Source: Meandrina meandrites | Taxonomy: Eukaryota > Cnidaria > Anthozoa > Scleractinia > Meandrinidae | DNA: 64,000 bases | Reading direction: 5' to 3' | Assembly (NCBI GenBank): GCA_963693305.1 | Contig: OY855905.1 | Span: forward strand, 19,377,937-19,441,936 | Part shown: in pieces, positions 10,807-23,750 of the stretch | How positions within the stretch are numbered: position 1 is the stretch's first letter | Layout: each line of letters begins with the position of its first letter | The notes under the pieces: generated by a model | What the model was told of the DNA's origin: nothing | The model's input: the letters and a program-made list of their open reading frames with translations, nothing else | Databases searched by the model: none | Program-made: the position numbers and the translations under genes

Positions 10807-13660
10807 TCTCGCGCCTCTGACGCCAACTGTGTAACAAACTAGTCAGCATAAAACGAAAACAGTTTTTCAACCTAGCTTGTTTACCTACTGTAGAACACGA
10901 AAATTCGGCTTGGAATACCTTTGTTCATTGTGTGGAGATCACTTGTAAGAAACAAAGCTTAATGACATATGTCATTAAGGAATACCTTTGGAAAGGTGAT
11001 CGACATCCAACTTCTCCTTACAATATCAACACATTGGCAAGCAATCAGGCGATGAGAAAATAAAAATGAAATTCTCATTAATTACATCTTACGGAAAAGC
11101 ATAGCAGTCAGAAAAGGAGAATTAACATTTTCAGCTTGCCGAAAAAGATAGAAGTGTGCAAACAGTGACTAACAACAGATTGTATAACAGTGAGCCAGGA
11201 GAATTAATATTTTGACCCTCGGTGTCTAGGTTTTTTAGCTAGTTTTTTTTAGTTTTTGTAAGCGTTTCGGCTTGCAATTGTAATATTAAAGTGATCTTTT
11301 TCTATTCTATAGTTTATCAACGGTGTCGTTGAATGAAATACCGAGTTAAATTGCTTTTTTGTTGTGTCTGTTTCTAACGCAGTGAAACATCTTGGCATCT
11401 TGCCGCATACAGAACCACTTGTAATGTTGCATGGCCGTGTACTCAAGATCGACCCTTATAAAAGTATTCGTACATGACTTGAAAGAGTAAGTCACAGTTG
11501 CCTCACTGATAATCATATCACTTAATCCGACTGCAGTCGAACCCCTATTAAACAGCCAGTTAGTAAAATCCCGCGGCCACCTTCCTGCCGTCCCGGTGAG
11601 CGTTCGTTCTTCTATTGTGTTTGCCCCTATTAAGCGGCCAGCAAGAATCTAATGTACAATGTTTGGCTTCGTTTTCATCAAGCTTGGACAGAACAAAGTC
11701 TTGAAAAGGAAGTGCATAATGTGACGGGTGATAAAATAAGGCTTATTGTTGTCGTCACGAGATACTTTTATTCCTTTTCGCGCTATTTTGCACAGAAATA
11801 ACGTGAACTTTAAAAAAATGCCTTATGCAATTTGTAACGAACCTCTATTAAACATCCAGTTGCCATCAGTTTCCCCGAGGGTGGATGCTTAATGTACATT
11901 CACCTCACACCATGGAAGCAACAGGTTCTACTTTGCTATTTTTGTGGGTTTGGTGTGGATATAAAACAATTTTTGCTTTAAATTCCACGCGAATAAAATG
12001 CTACGTATAAACTGGCACAATTAAAAGAATAAACTGGCAAGTTGTCTTCTAAAAGTTGCTCATGAGCGCCGAACAACAAATAGACAAAAGACAATCGGGC
12101 AAACAATGACGATATTCAAATTTACATTCACTACATGTAAGACAGAATGCAGAACTCACGAATACCGGAGAAACTAGTGCCGAGTGGCTAATTTGGTAAC
12201 TCAGTTCTATTTCCAAGCTTTGAAAATGGCTTCCGCTGTCTGTCATTACGTGGGAACGTAATTTGTTCAGTGTGTATAATAATCGCACTCACAACTTTTA
12301 TATGTATAAATTATCTCTGTCTGACAGTTTATTATCGGTTTTGTTTTATGATATCTCTGAAGAAAGCGGCCAGAACGATTGAAAACCAGCAGGGAATATT
12401 GTAAAAATGTAACTCAGGAACGCTAAACCGTGTAAAAAAATTGTTATTGTGCATGAGTGTCTGTCATAAATAAGTTCTGCTGTGTGGGAGTTCAGCCAAA
12501 GCATTTAGCCGTTCGCTGGACGTTGTAACATTGAAAACTTTCTTCTACCTCGTCGCTTCATATACAGTAAACTTAACTTGGCATAAACAAAATTCTTTGG
12601 GATTTTGGGCGATTTCATGAAAATTTCAGGGCTAAACTGTTTCAATGTAAGCAACGCAATTAGTTTGAAAGAACCTTTCATGGAAATTATGTGAACATTT
12701 CTGACTGCCGGGTATCTAGTTTTTTTGAAAAACCGTTCCCGTGGGTCGAGGTTTTTATTGTATGTCGACGCTGGGAGAATTAGTCCCTACAAAATCAAAA
12801 CATTTCTTTAGAATCGCTAGGCATTTCTTAACAAAGATCAAACACTCTCAGACGGTTTTGATTTTAATTTTTGTGCATATTAATTATTCCATAACCCTAA
12901 GTGTCGAAAACATCGGGATTTTATTATATACCCAAGCTCGAAAAGTTCCTCAAATACAAAGCCTAAATTATACTTGAAATCGCTTGACATTTCTAAAGAA
13001 AGATATACTATTCTCAGAGGAATTAATTAAGATATTTGGTAGAAATTCTATAAAAATTCAGGCTGTGGGCGTATGTAGTTTTCTGAACACATTTCCCGTC
13101 TGCTGGGTACAAAAAGTATTCAGATATGATTCGTGAGAAACTATCTGTAACAACATTCTTGGCAAATAACTAAAAAATATTAGAACCTTAGTTCCAAATA
13201 CACGATGATTTTTTAGTTTCGAGATATCGGAGAAACAGGAAGCAAAAATTTATTTCTCCACTTTGTTTGTTTATTTAGAACAAGAATTAACGAGATGCAA
13301 TACCTTTTGTTACGTTTCCCATGTGAAGGAATGGTCCAACTGTGGCTTGCTTGTGAACTCTCCAAATCGGAAATATGAATAAAAATTGGCATGTAAACCC
13401 AAACGGCAAACAAACTCGCATATTTCACAATCTTGTTGTCGCTTCCGAAGAGCCCACAGTATTCCTCGACCTTTGCGAGGCAAGTTGGCAAACAATGGCG
13501 TTACGGATATGCTCCTGTCAGATCAGATCGGATAACTGGATAGCCATTGCTGAAAAGAGATCGAGAACTGAACTTTTCTTCGAGAATAATAAGCAACAAA
13601 CTAATTAGCTCGATACAGCGGAATATTTTTGGTACACATGTACCGACATTCGACAGTAAA
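10807..13660. other. Intergenic region between divergent collagen-EAR and PCGF genes
   Basis: Contains the presumed promoters of both genes. A CAGTCGAACCCCTATTAAAC motif at about 11532-11551, with a related copy near 11838, resembles a pogo-type terminal sequence or its relics, but no matching inverted end was found. No coding exon was recognised. The minus-strand open frame at about 13213-13495 has no family signature. Confidence 0.45.
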
Positions 13661-16600
13661 ATGTTTTCAATTTTATATCAACATTCGCCCATCATTTCCC
13701 CTGAAGCAGAGGCGGATACGGCGACAAACCCAACACCGACACGTGCTTCGGATGCAATCGAGGCTGGACCTGGAATCGAGGCAAGCCATGCTTTTGGGGT
13801 GCCTTGGTGTTTACAGTTTGGAAGCTACAACATGCAGGTAGGAAAACTGTGTTAAATACACAAATTGGCTATTTACAGTACCAGGTTTTTATACATGTAA
13901 TGTTAAGGAGTTAAGCTTTCCAGTTTTTTTAAAATAACTGCTTCTGATATGCTTTTATCATCGTCAATCGAGCTAGAGTGACATGGATGTGCCAGACACA
14001 TCGAACTGAATGCACAATAATATTGTTGTTTAGTGTGTTAAGTGCAAGCTCAGCTTAAATTAAGGATATTTTATTTTTTGCGATATTTTTAGACCAACCA
14101 CTAACCATAGTAATGCAAAAATCAAAGCAAATGCGACTTACTTTCGATACTCGAGTGAAAACTTCATTACAGTTTGTTATGAACTAACTCAGATACTACG
14201 CGCACTCTGATTGATCAAAAGGTAAAAAACCTGTGTTCTATTGTATGGGTAAACTCTTGCTTCACCCTGCTTCCTATGAGGCAGCACTACGCTACTACAC
14301 TACTAAGGATAAATAATTTAATAGCATTAGTTTATTTGGTTTGGTTAATAGCGTTAGTTTATTTAGTTTATTTGGTCCATCTGATGATTAAAACAGAGGA
14401 TATGATTCTCAAACGATCACAGTGAATATTTACTGAGGGTGGTTTACTATAATGAACTTTTCCCGCCCACCGCAGTTGGTGCGAAAGAACTGAGCTTATA
14501 GGACTTATAGCTAGAGGAAAAGAAAAGGAATGAAATGCAAAAACAATCATATGAAAAGGAACACAATAAACAGTTACGCTTTCACTGGTCTGGAATAATA
14601 TTTAATGACATGGAAATCTTTTCATTCAGCATTTACTTGGAAACATTATTTGAAAAAAAAAAACTACCTCAAATTGACTGTGATGAAAGCTCACTTGAAT
14701 AAGAAGTTGCCAACAACTTAAAAATGCGCTTTTATTTTTTGCTTATTTATAGGCTTTCTTCCTCAAAAGTCATGGTTAAGTTTAATTTGTTTGTACTATG
14801 AGTGAAGGACTAGCAAAGTAGTCCCGTGAGTCATGCAATCCAAGATTTACGTTATCCCTGGCTATCTTTAGCTTGTTGTTTTTTTTCCCTACCAATGGCG
14901 TAATCCCTGCAGGGTAGAACATGCTCAGTTGTTTACCTCAGCAAATATTTAGTTTTCCCTCAAATCTCTGAACTCACTTCGATGAAACAGCCAAAGAATT
15001 CACTTCAATAGCCTAAACCCATGAGAAATACTGGCAAAATTACAAATAAATAAATGACTGTCACTTCTGGTGAAATAAACTTGCAAAGAAAACACGGTCT
15101 TATTTGTCATGTAGCGAAAGTGAAAGCTACAACATCAGCTCACTCCGTGGCTGCTGTAATACCTTTTTTTAGTGTATTCAATATTCCCTTTGAATCTAAC
15201 GCTTCCATAAACCAAAAACTGGGAGAGTGGGAGGCAAGGCATCAAATTGGGAGGGTTGTTTTGCCTGAGAACACAAGCCAGTAGGTGCAGGCAGTAATTC
15301 TTAACCCTTTTAAATCATGCCTTCTTATTCAAACAACAGAGTCCCAAAGTGGTCTAGGGCTCCAGGAAAAAAAATGGAGGTCTTCCTCAAAAGGCAGGGC
15401 CCTTGGCTCTGTGGCAAGATTTTTGGGGCTCCATGCTCTGCTAAAGGGCCCCAAACAGCAAAATGATGGGGCTCCAGGCTTCAGAATAAAACTTTTTGTG
15501 CTCTGAGCATCCCTGTTTGGACCTCTGATATACATGTACATAAAAACATGATATCCTCAGGTGTGATAATGGTTAATTATTTAAGATACATAATTTTAAA
15601 AAAATATGTGTAGACTTGGGCATGAGTTAAAGTAATTGCATCTGATACTAAGAAGAAATGAATTAAGTTAGGAGTTTGAAAGATCAAATGGAGTGTAGTT
15701 GGCAAAAGAGCAATATTTATACTTGTGGTAACAGTCACAGAGGCACTTACACTGTAGCAGTAATGTTGTAAGCTCAATTTCATATTATTGATGGCGCCAA
15801 TTTGTGTTTTGTACCTTATCAGAAACGCATCAAGTTGCCAGTGACGACCCTTAACCAACATATAATCTGCAAATTGTGCAATGGTTATCTGGTTAATGCA
15901 GCAACAATCACTGAATGTTTACACACATGTAAGTAATAATACTGTGAAGTTCCAAACTTAATGATCCCAGAAAAATAGTGACCCCCAAAGTAGCAAATAT
16001 AATTTATTTTAATAGTTATTAAGAAATTGCAAATGTAGGGACCCTTTCAAAATAAGTGTATAGAAAGTTTACTGCTTTCAAACACTCATTACTAATTTTT
16101 AAGTTCAACAAGTTTTATATCCTGCTGGTCTCCATTTTAAGAGGAAAACCACTTTCCATGTTAGGACTGAGTCTGACTATAACACAGGATTGACTTTCGT
16201 TTTGAGTGCAGCGAGTGCTGCTCATGTTGTGCTTTTAGAAAAAAGTCACAGTGCTTGTTCCAACCATTGTATAAATTATTTGGGCACTGGAGATCAGGAA
16301 TGTTGGTGGGTGACCTGTGATTTTAATGATTAGGTAGAGTAATACAGGCATCCCATTCCAGAGAATGTAGCAAGACTCCAAGTTCCTGCTTGGTTGAGTG
16401 CCTGAATACTTAATGAGCATTTACTGTCTGCCAAGTCTTATAATTAGAGGAGGTTTACCTTCATTGTTAATTGAGTGAAGGTTTCAAAAAATTAAATCAG
16501 TTTTATTTTTGTTAGTTTGCAAGAGCTGCCTGGTGAGACATATTGAGCTTGTCAATCGATGTCCAACATGTAACAGTCTCATTCATGAATCACAGCCACT

Positions 16601-19600
16601 CTACAACATCAGGTAACACTTTGGGACACTTGTTTTAATTAAAGAAATTTTGTAGCAATGCAACACTTTTTTTGTGTGAAGTGGAGGGCATTAGTTCTTA
16701 ATAATTCAATTGTTTTTAGAATAAATGTCAATGAAATGCTTGTTGAAGCAACACCCATTCTAACACTGATTCAAATCTAAGCATTGATTCTGTATGGCCT
16801 GATTCAGATGCCATACTTCAGGTGGCGCAAATTGAACTAGATCTTGGGCTGATCCAATTTAATTTAGATTGGCTGAATAGATTCAGTTGCCAAACTTAAT
16901 TCAATAGGGAAAATGACACATTCACCTTGAAAATCGATTTTAACAATTAATTTTTATTCAATTGATTTGGTTCAAGTGAAGATTGGCATTTGAATCAAAG
17001 CTGGTCCACAGGTGTTATTCCCCGCTGAGCCAATCTGGATTCAATTAGCCGTTCCAAATTGATTCAGATGCCTTACTTCACATGAACTTAATTCATCTAA
17101 TTCTTTTCAGGTCATATGAGTATGGCATCTGAATCGGGCTAACCCATAAGAAATTGTCATCCTTTGGAAGTTTATAATTTTTTATATTGATTGCATCTCT
17201 ATTAAACTTTCAAACAACATACATGTAGTATGTTCCGTTGAACCAAATACAAGACAACACAGAAGGAAGAATCGTATTTAATGATAAACAATCACAATTC
17301 GATCTAAAATACAAAATACAGGAAACTATGTTGGCACTAGCTTACAACGAGAAGAATGTATACCGGTACAACTTGACATGTAGAAACTTATAACTAGAAA
17401 CCAACTGTAAACTTTCTTTTATGCTGTCTCTGTTATCGGCGTAAATACTGTGAATACTGGCCTGGTTAGCAAATACTGTTAAATACTGTGATTCTGGTTA
17501 GCAACTGGTTAGCAAATACTGGTGAACTACAGCTTAGCAAACAACTGAAAGTCAAACATTTAATTGCACCACTTTCGCGAATTAGGCGGCTGTTTAATTT
17601 GAAACAAGCTCACACGCATTTAGTAACAGCGCACACGTCCAACATAATGAAATTGTCATCCAAACATAATATATATATTATTTTTACATGTATCTGGCTA
17701 ATTCTACATGTACATGTACATGTATAAAGTATATATGACATATATAAAGTATATTAAAAGAGTATATACTACAGTACCTGTAAATTAATGTCTATTCCTG
17801 TTTTGGGTATGTCATGTTGTTTTAATTTCAGGCTTGATCGAACTATGCAAGACATTGTCTACAAACTTCTTCCAAAGGTGGAGAGAGGTTGGTTTGTAAA
17901 CATTCAAGTATTAGTGATGTGACAGTGCTGCCTGGTCTGCCGACCATGTATGCTGTCAATGCCAGATGGTGTGACACAAGAATATGAAACATAATGCTAT
18001 TGACACTGAAATAATGATTGCAAGCACAGTAGTATGTACTATGGTGTTATGTGACACATACTGTGCATGTTAATCTTCAGAGGAATTAATAATTTTCACA
18101 TGAAAGATGAAATATTCATCATATCACGAGCATTAAGGACAACGAAAAAAACTGTATCCAACGAATTGAACCCATGACCTCCCAAACACCGGGCAGGCAG
18201 TCTATCCACTGAGCTACAAGAACTCATGGTGAGCATATTTCATACAATGTATTGCATTACTGAGCTTTAAAAATTTACAATCTTTCTTTATTTATCACCA
18301 TATAGTATGCTATTGACACTGCCGATCCTAGCACTAACAGGATGTGTATACAGTACGCTATTGACACTGCTGATCCAGATTCAACTCCTGTTGGGGACTC
18401 AGTTTTTTTCTTTGTCCCCCACTGGTGACATGATGAATACCGTATTTACCGTATTTATTCAAGTGCCCACCCTTTAGGTAGGAAAAGTTAATTAGCACCC
18501 AGCCTCGAATAAGCCCCTTAATATAATTAGTGCTCAGAATGCTTAATCAAATAAATATGGTATTTCTTTTTCATATTTTATTACAGAATTTACCATCTTT
18601 CTTAATGTAATTTTTTACAATTTGCTTCTAGAGGAAAAGCGTAGGGAGCGCAAATTTTACAAAGACAGAGGAATTCCATATCCAGACCCTAAAGGTAGGT
18701 ACCAGTACATGACCATATTGTACTATAGTTGGAAATTTAAATAACATCCAGATTTGTATGTTTGAAGCTTATTCTCTTTTGTAGTCTTTTTGACATCAAA
18801 TGATTTTTTTGAAAACTTTCCCTTTCCCTTACCAATCACTGTGTAACACTTGAAAAAAAACTTGATAGGTAGAATAGGGGTTTCAAAATGTTTTGAAGTA
18901 GGTGTCAGCAACTGGAAGAGTAGGCGGCTGTGACAAGTTAGCTTGTTTGTCGCGAGGCGATTGCTATGACCAGAGTATCCGGCGACATATCATTAAGTAG
19001 CCTTCAGAACTCTGGCAGTCACCAGCTTGTTTTGAAAACCCTGAAAGTCTCAAGTATATGGAACAATGTAAATATAATTTATAGAAAAATCACACAATTT
19101 CAAACAACATTGACTCAAATTTTTCTCAAGTCATTGTTTTGAAAGTAATAATCTGCAGCCTCATGCTGATAGACATATCTTTTATTCCTTCCACTCAACT
19201 TCTTATTATTATTGTTTTTTTAACTTAGAGGATAATTTTTGTACACCAATATTATGCAGTAAAAATAATAGTGGTTTTCATCAGGGTTTCAAAAACTGTT
19301 TGTTTGCATGAAAAAAAAATCAGTAAACTATCAGCAGAAATACATGTTTTGCCAAAAAGAATCGCCTCAACTATCCAAGAGGCCAACAATGTAAAAAATA
19401 AATTAATGGTTTGCCCTCGATGATGATTAAGACGTCAATATTAAGCTGTGACCGACATCTGTGCAGATTGGATTATAGTCTCTGACTCACAAACTCTGTT
19501 TTCTATCTTATCCTGCGAACAATAAAGGCTTATTTATTAACTGTATTTGAAAGAGCTGATACTCATATTTATATTCTTGTTTTAAGTTCTAGTTAGTAAA

Positions 19601-22600
19601 CCATTACATGCAGTGGCAAGGACATCAAAGGCTATCAAGAAAGAGCAAGCAGTGACACCAAAATCAAGCAAAACCACAGTGACAAAAAGTTACCATCGAA
19701 CAGATGAACAAATCTCCCTTCAACTTGAGACATATCAGTGAGTTTATTCACAAAGGAACATACACATGACTTGAAATAATTGAATATTGGAAAGCCAAAA
19801 TTTTAACAGAAAAATATGTGGCTTAACTGGAATTTCCAGAGGGGTGGGGGGATTCAAACCCAAAAACCTTCCATGAGAGGGGTGGGTTCAATAGTGGTCA
19901 ATGTTTTTTTTGGTACTAGTACAAGATGGTGTAAAAGTATTGTGTGAATGTATTCAATCCTGTTGCCCTCTTATAATTTTCAACTTGTCACTAAACCTAA
20001 ATTTGTGGGCTGAGAATCACAATACGTTAAGTTGTAGTACATTAACATGAAGCTATATTTAGGAGCTGCAATTTAACAGTCAGGCAGTGGCCCATATTGC
20101 ACTGCATTTTTTTTTACATGTGTGCTTTGTGAAATTAACCTTGAATGCACTTATCAGGAAATTAAGTGCCAAGCTCTTATGCCATAAGAGCTCAATCATC
20201 TCAGTTTCACTGAACTTACATTGAAGGAAATTAATGTTATATATATATTTTTAATTTAAGGGATGGAGATAATGCTTTACCAATAGAGGTAAGAATGTGT
20301 GCCTTTTTAGAGCTGCAAGAACAGCAGTAGAGCAGAAGAGTTTAGCACTTGTGTACTTGCTATCCCCCTCTTGCTTTATGGCAAGCGCCCTGTTTACATG
20401 TATACTACACTGTGGAAGTATATTTTAATTCGTAAATACCTATATGGACAACAGTGACATTCATACACTTACATTACAGTAAGTTTCCATCACTTCCTCG
20501 CCCAAGAACAAATTATGATTTGAAAATTACCGGTATTGTATGTTAATTGAAATATTGTCACAACACCACTTAAAACTAAGGGAAAAAGCCTTAGTAATTT
20601 TACTTTTTAGGTTTGCTGGCTAATCATCCTGATAAACTGGTGTCGATTTTGTTATACTGTTCAGTAATGACTGTGTGAGGGGGCAATCTGGATACTTTGC
20701 TATGTTATGTATTTTATTAATAAGCTGGATGCCCTTTTGTTCTTTCCTTTGGTAGCCACTGCAAAAGAAATTTATAAGGTTATCAACACAAGTCACTGTT
20801 GGACTGATACAGAGGTTTTTGGCTAGTAAATTACACTTGGAATCTGAAAACATGGTAAGCGTTTAGCAAAATTCTATACAAGCCATCTTTTGGCTTATAC
20901 ACTGTAAGCCAATCTTTTTTGGGAGTCGGGATGAAATGCAAACTTGTAAATACCTGGTTCAACTTTTGTGTTTTCTTTAGGAAAGCAATAAATTAATGTA
21001 AGGACAAATCTGGAGTTTTCTTAATAAGGGAAATTTATTTCCTTTACTTACAATCATTTATTGACAAGTTTTCTTGTCACTTTTATCCTTGATGAAGGCT
21101 GTAGTTTCAGCTGAAATGTTTGGATATTAACGTTTTCTATTATGACTTATTTTCGTGTTTCTACTAATTTTTCAAAGATGGCTTGGTACGTTTTTCGTTT
21201 TGGATTGTGCAATGCTGGCGTTGTTGACATTCATTCGTGATTTATTTTTTTAGTCAACAGCGACATCAAAATAATCGTCAAACCTTTCGCTGAAACATAG
21301 TTCTCATGACTTGACGTGAACAGAGCGTAGAGCTGCTCTCCATTTGGGCTCTCGATCGCTTTAAACTGTGTTAGGAGCGCACTATCTGATTATTCTTTAC
21401 TTCAACGCCTGCCATGCCATTGTAATAGATGTCAAACAGCTGCATTACCCGTTTAACGGATGCTTATTTTTTCTAACGGCCGTGCTACCCGTTCTAACGG
21501 GTACTGAATTTCTGCTAACGGTTATGCTATCCTTTCTAACGGTCTAAAGTTAACGGCTCACGGATACAGAATACTTGCTAACGGTTACACTTGACGTTCT
21601 AACGGTCTGATGTTTACAGCTAACGGCTAGGCTAACGACTCTAACGCTTTTGAAAAATAGTTCTAACGGATGACTAACGGATGTCTAAGGGCTTTGCCCG
21701 TTTAACGGATAAGCGTTAAGGTACATTTTCCCGTTCACGGTCACATTTCGTTTTTTCAACATTTTTAGACATTTTTCAAACCAGCGTAACTTTTCAATAT
21801 TTTTATAGATCAACCTGGTTACAAGGCCATTTTTAAAATCATGAAATTTGTTGATGAGTGCATGTACCATAACGTGTAGAACTGTTTAATTCAAACTCAG
21901 TTAAGAGAAATGTCTTTACAACACTGCCCATACATGTATTGACTGACTGGTCTTGTAATCGTGACGCATCCCAAGTCGTCTTCTGTTGAACCAACCGCTC
22001 TGTGGCTTGAATATTTTAACTGTAATAAATAGCAGTTTGTTCTCTGACAGTAAACACGGTAACCATCATGTAACATTAAGTCCAAATCAGATAATTCAGC
22101 TGTAACAGGTGGCTGGCACAGGTTATGGCCCTTGCCTCAGTGACTGTAGTCTATGACCTGTAGTGTTGTAGAGACAAGTTGGATGGGTATATGGAACTGA
22201 TGAGGTAGAATTTTCAAATACCTGAGCTAGTCTGGTTCTTCGCCTTGTGATATTGTGTTGTTACCTTACTTTCCACCCAAGACATACACACTGTGGCACT
22301 AAATGGATGCAATTCTTTTAGTACCCGTATTAGTAACATACAGGAACGAAACTCTTCATTGCCTCATTACATGCAGCATGGTCACAGACAATGTGTTTAC
22401 CATTTACCTTTAAACTTTGCCCTGATGTGCCGCTGTTGTTTTGCACGACCCATTAGGTTGGCATCATGTATGATAAAACAGAAATGGGAAGAGATCTAAC
22501 ACTGAAGTACATCAGTGACAATCTTTCACCTCAAAAGGTAAAGATCATACTTTGCTAGCTTTTGTCTAGTAAGATGTTTGTTAAAGTGCCCCTGTGATGA

Positions 22601-23463
22601 AATTTTTTGATTTTCATTTTTTTTACATTTTCGTGTTCTATGAGACCTCCTTACTCATCTCGCCAAATTCCAATCCATTACGATCATCGTAAGTCATTTT
22701 TATTTTAACATTTATTTCCGTGAATTTACTTGTTCCAAGGGTTGGGAGAAAGTGACGTCAACGGCTCAAAAATACCTCATGGGTATTGAAAATCACACGA
22801 AAAGCAACAAAAACTTTGGACATGAGTAGAGACCTCACTGTGTTCGGTCTGTACTCACGACCTCGGTCAAGATTCTCCCATACAGAAATTTTTTCACATT
22901 GTCAAGCATTGAGAAGCAAGCATTGTGTAATGTTTGACAAACTTGAACTAAGGATGTTGTCTTGACCATAGTCCAACTATGTCTTGATATACCACCAAAT
23001 TCTACATGTAACAGTAAAAGAAATGCAGCTGATGATCAGAAAAGGGAATTAATATTTTGACAAAGTGTTGGTGTGGATAGCGATGAAAAGCTAACTGGCA
23101 GGGACTTACATAGCCTGCGCAGCTGGCGGGATTAGCGGGCAGGTGGGAATTTTTCTCCGCCAAGACCAAAGCATGAGGCCGCTAAAAAAAGCACTCGCTC
23201 GCGAAATCCCGCCAGCTACGCAGGCTAGGACTTACATAATTTGTAATTATGCATACACGAAGTACATGAAGTCACGCGCCTTCAGTAAACCTACCCACTG
23301 ATCCTTTCAGAACCTGCATTATGCTAGCGTGACGTTTGTCTTGCTTAGTACCGTTGTGTCTGGTTGCATGTGTTAAGGTTGTCTCTCACATTTCTTGTTT
23401 CAGGAGCATTCAGCACCGTTGGTTCTTCATTACAGAGCTATGGATTTGAGATTTACAAGGTGA
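13661..23463 (+). CDS. PCGF: Polycomb group RING finger protein (PCGF6-like)
   Basis: Ten exons: 13661-13837, 15823-15928, 16516-16612, 17832-17887, 18632-18694, 19587-19737, 20261-20288, 20756-20854, 22457-22537, 23404-23463. They give 918 nt, 305 residues, and all phases match. PCGF proteins pair with RING1/RNF2 in PRC1 to ubiquitylate histone H2A in the nucleus. Layout: acidic, Pro/Ala-rich N-terminus (1-59), C3HC4 RING (75-113), basic linker with [18 protein letters not shown], and C-terminal RAWUL domain. The run QPLYNIRLDR after the RING and the [10 protein letters not shown] start of the RAWUL resemble PCGF6 most as I remember it. PCGF3/5 remain possible. The start exon is the least certain part, although it keeps phase and has an in-frame ATG. 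Confidence 0.88.
15823..16612 (+). CDS. PCGF: RING finger exons of the PCGF gene
   Basis: Exons 15823-15928 and 16516-16612 encode the RING. The ligands are C75, C78, C91, H93, C96, C99, C110 and C113 (CKLC, ECLHTFCKSC, RCPTC), all present and in canonical spacing. The split falls inside the Phe codon of CLHTFCKSC. Unlike RING1, PCGF RINGs support rather than catalyse ubiquitin transfer (family knowledge). Confidence 0.92.
16797..17139. mobile_element. Inverted-repeat element in PCGF intron 3
   Basis: The ends are imperfect inverted copies (GCCTGATTCAGATGCCATACTT at left; its complement with one mismatch near the tip at right). The interior repeats GATTCA and GAATCA words. About 343 bp, no open frame. 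Confidence 0.7.
18160..18229 (-). repeat. tRNA-derived SINE head or tRNA pseudogene
   Basis: On the minus strand there is a good polymerase III A box (TAGCTCAGTGG) and B box (GGGTTCAATTC) at tRNA-like spacing. The acceptor stem does not pair, so a working tRNA is unlikely. It lies in the intron before PCGF exon 18632-18694. Confidence 0.6.
19587..23463 (+). CDS. PCGF: RAWUL-domain exons of the PCGF gene
   Basis: Exons 19587-19737, 20261-20288, 20756-20854, 22457-22537 and 23404-23463 encode [29 protein letters not shown], a DLTLKYI segment and the C-terminal APLVLHYR strand. This is the ubiquitin-like RAWUL fold that binds partner subunits in PRC1 (family knowledge). The protein ends soon after the last strand, as is usual. 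The 28-nt exon at 20261-20288 is needed for phase. Confidence 0.85.
21447..21712. repeat. TAACGG motif cluster in PCGF intron 8
   Basis: Twelve exact TAACGG words, all on the plus strand, plus near matches (CTAACGA, CTAACGC), occur in about 270 bp at irregular spacing. The ends are framed by a repeated CCGTTTAACGGAT. TAACGG fits the animal Myb-binding consensus YAAC[T/G]G. Whether this is a regulatory array or a degenerate repeat is not known. Confidence 0.7.
23111..23227. mobile_element. 117-bp hairpin MITE with 9-bp target duplication
   Basis: Inverted ends of about 23 bp (TAGCCTGCGCAGCTGGCGGG at left, one mismatch at right) flanked by direct repeats GGACTTACA at 23102-23110 and 23228-23236. 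It lies in the last PCGF intron. Confidence 0.85.
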
Positions 23464-23730
23464 CCAACATGGCAGAAGTACAGCATTGACTGACAGAAAA
23501 CTCCAAATGGCGACACGAAATGCGTTTAATATACTGTACAAAGCTGCATAGTAATGTATACCTGACTATCGGAGAAGATTACAACGACAAAAATAACATT
23601 GTCTTCACTATAAAATTGCCATGTAGCTGTCGACGGTGTATGTGAGGACAGCGAGATGTTTAGTTGTGTATTGAAACGTTCATTGATTAAGTTCCTGGAG
23701 CTTTAAAATTGAGATTTTTTATTTATTTTT

Positions 23731-23747
23731 AATAAAAAAGAAATAAA
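23731..23747 (+). other. PCGF poly(A) signals
   Basis: Two AATAAA words (23731-23736 and 23742-23747) lie about 270 bases after the PCGF stop codon. Confidence 0.6.
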
Positions 23748-23750
23748 ATC

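Noticed and set aside
11532..11551. pogo/Tigger-type transposon end
   Set aside because: The CAGTCGAACC start fits, but no inverted partner or TA duplication was found, so no element was called.
13213..13495. Minus-strand open frames upstream of PCGF
   Set aside because: Two overlapping frames, hydrophobic stretches but no recognisable domain, no clear splice partners. Could be the 5' exon of an unseen gene, but this cannot be supported.
18160..18229. Functional tRNA gene
   Set aside because: A and B boxes are good but the acceptor stem does not pair.
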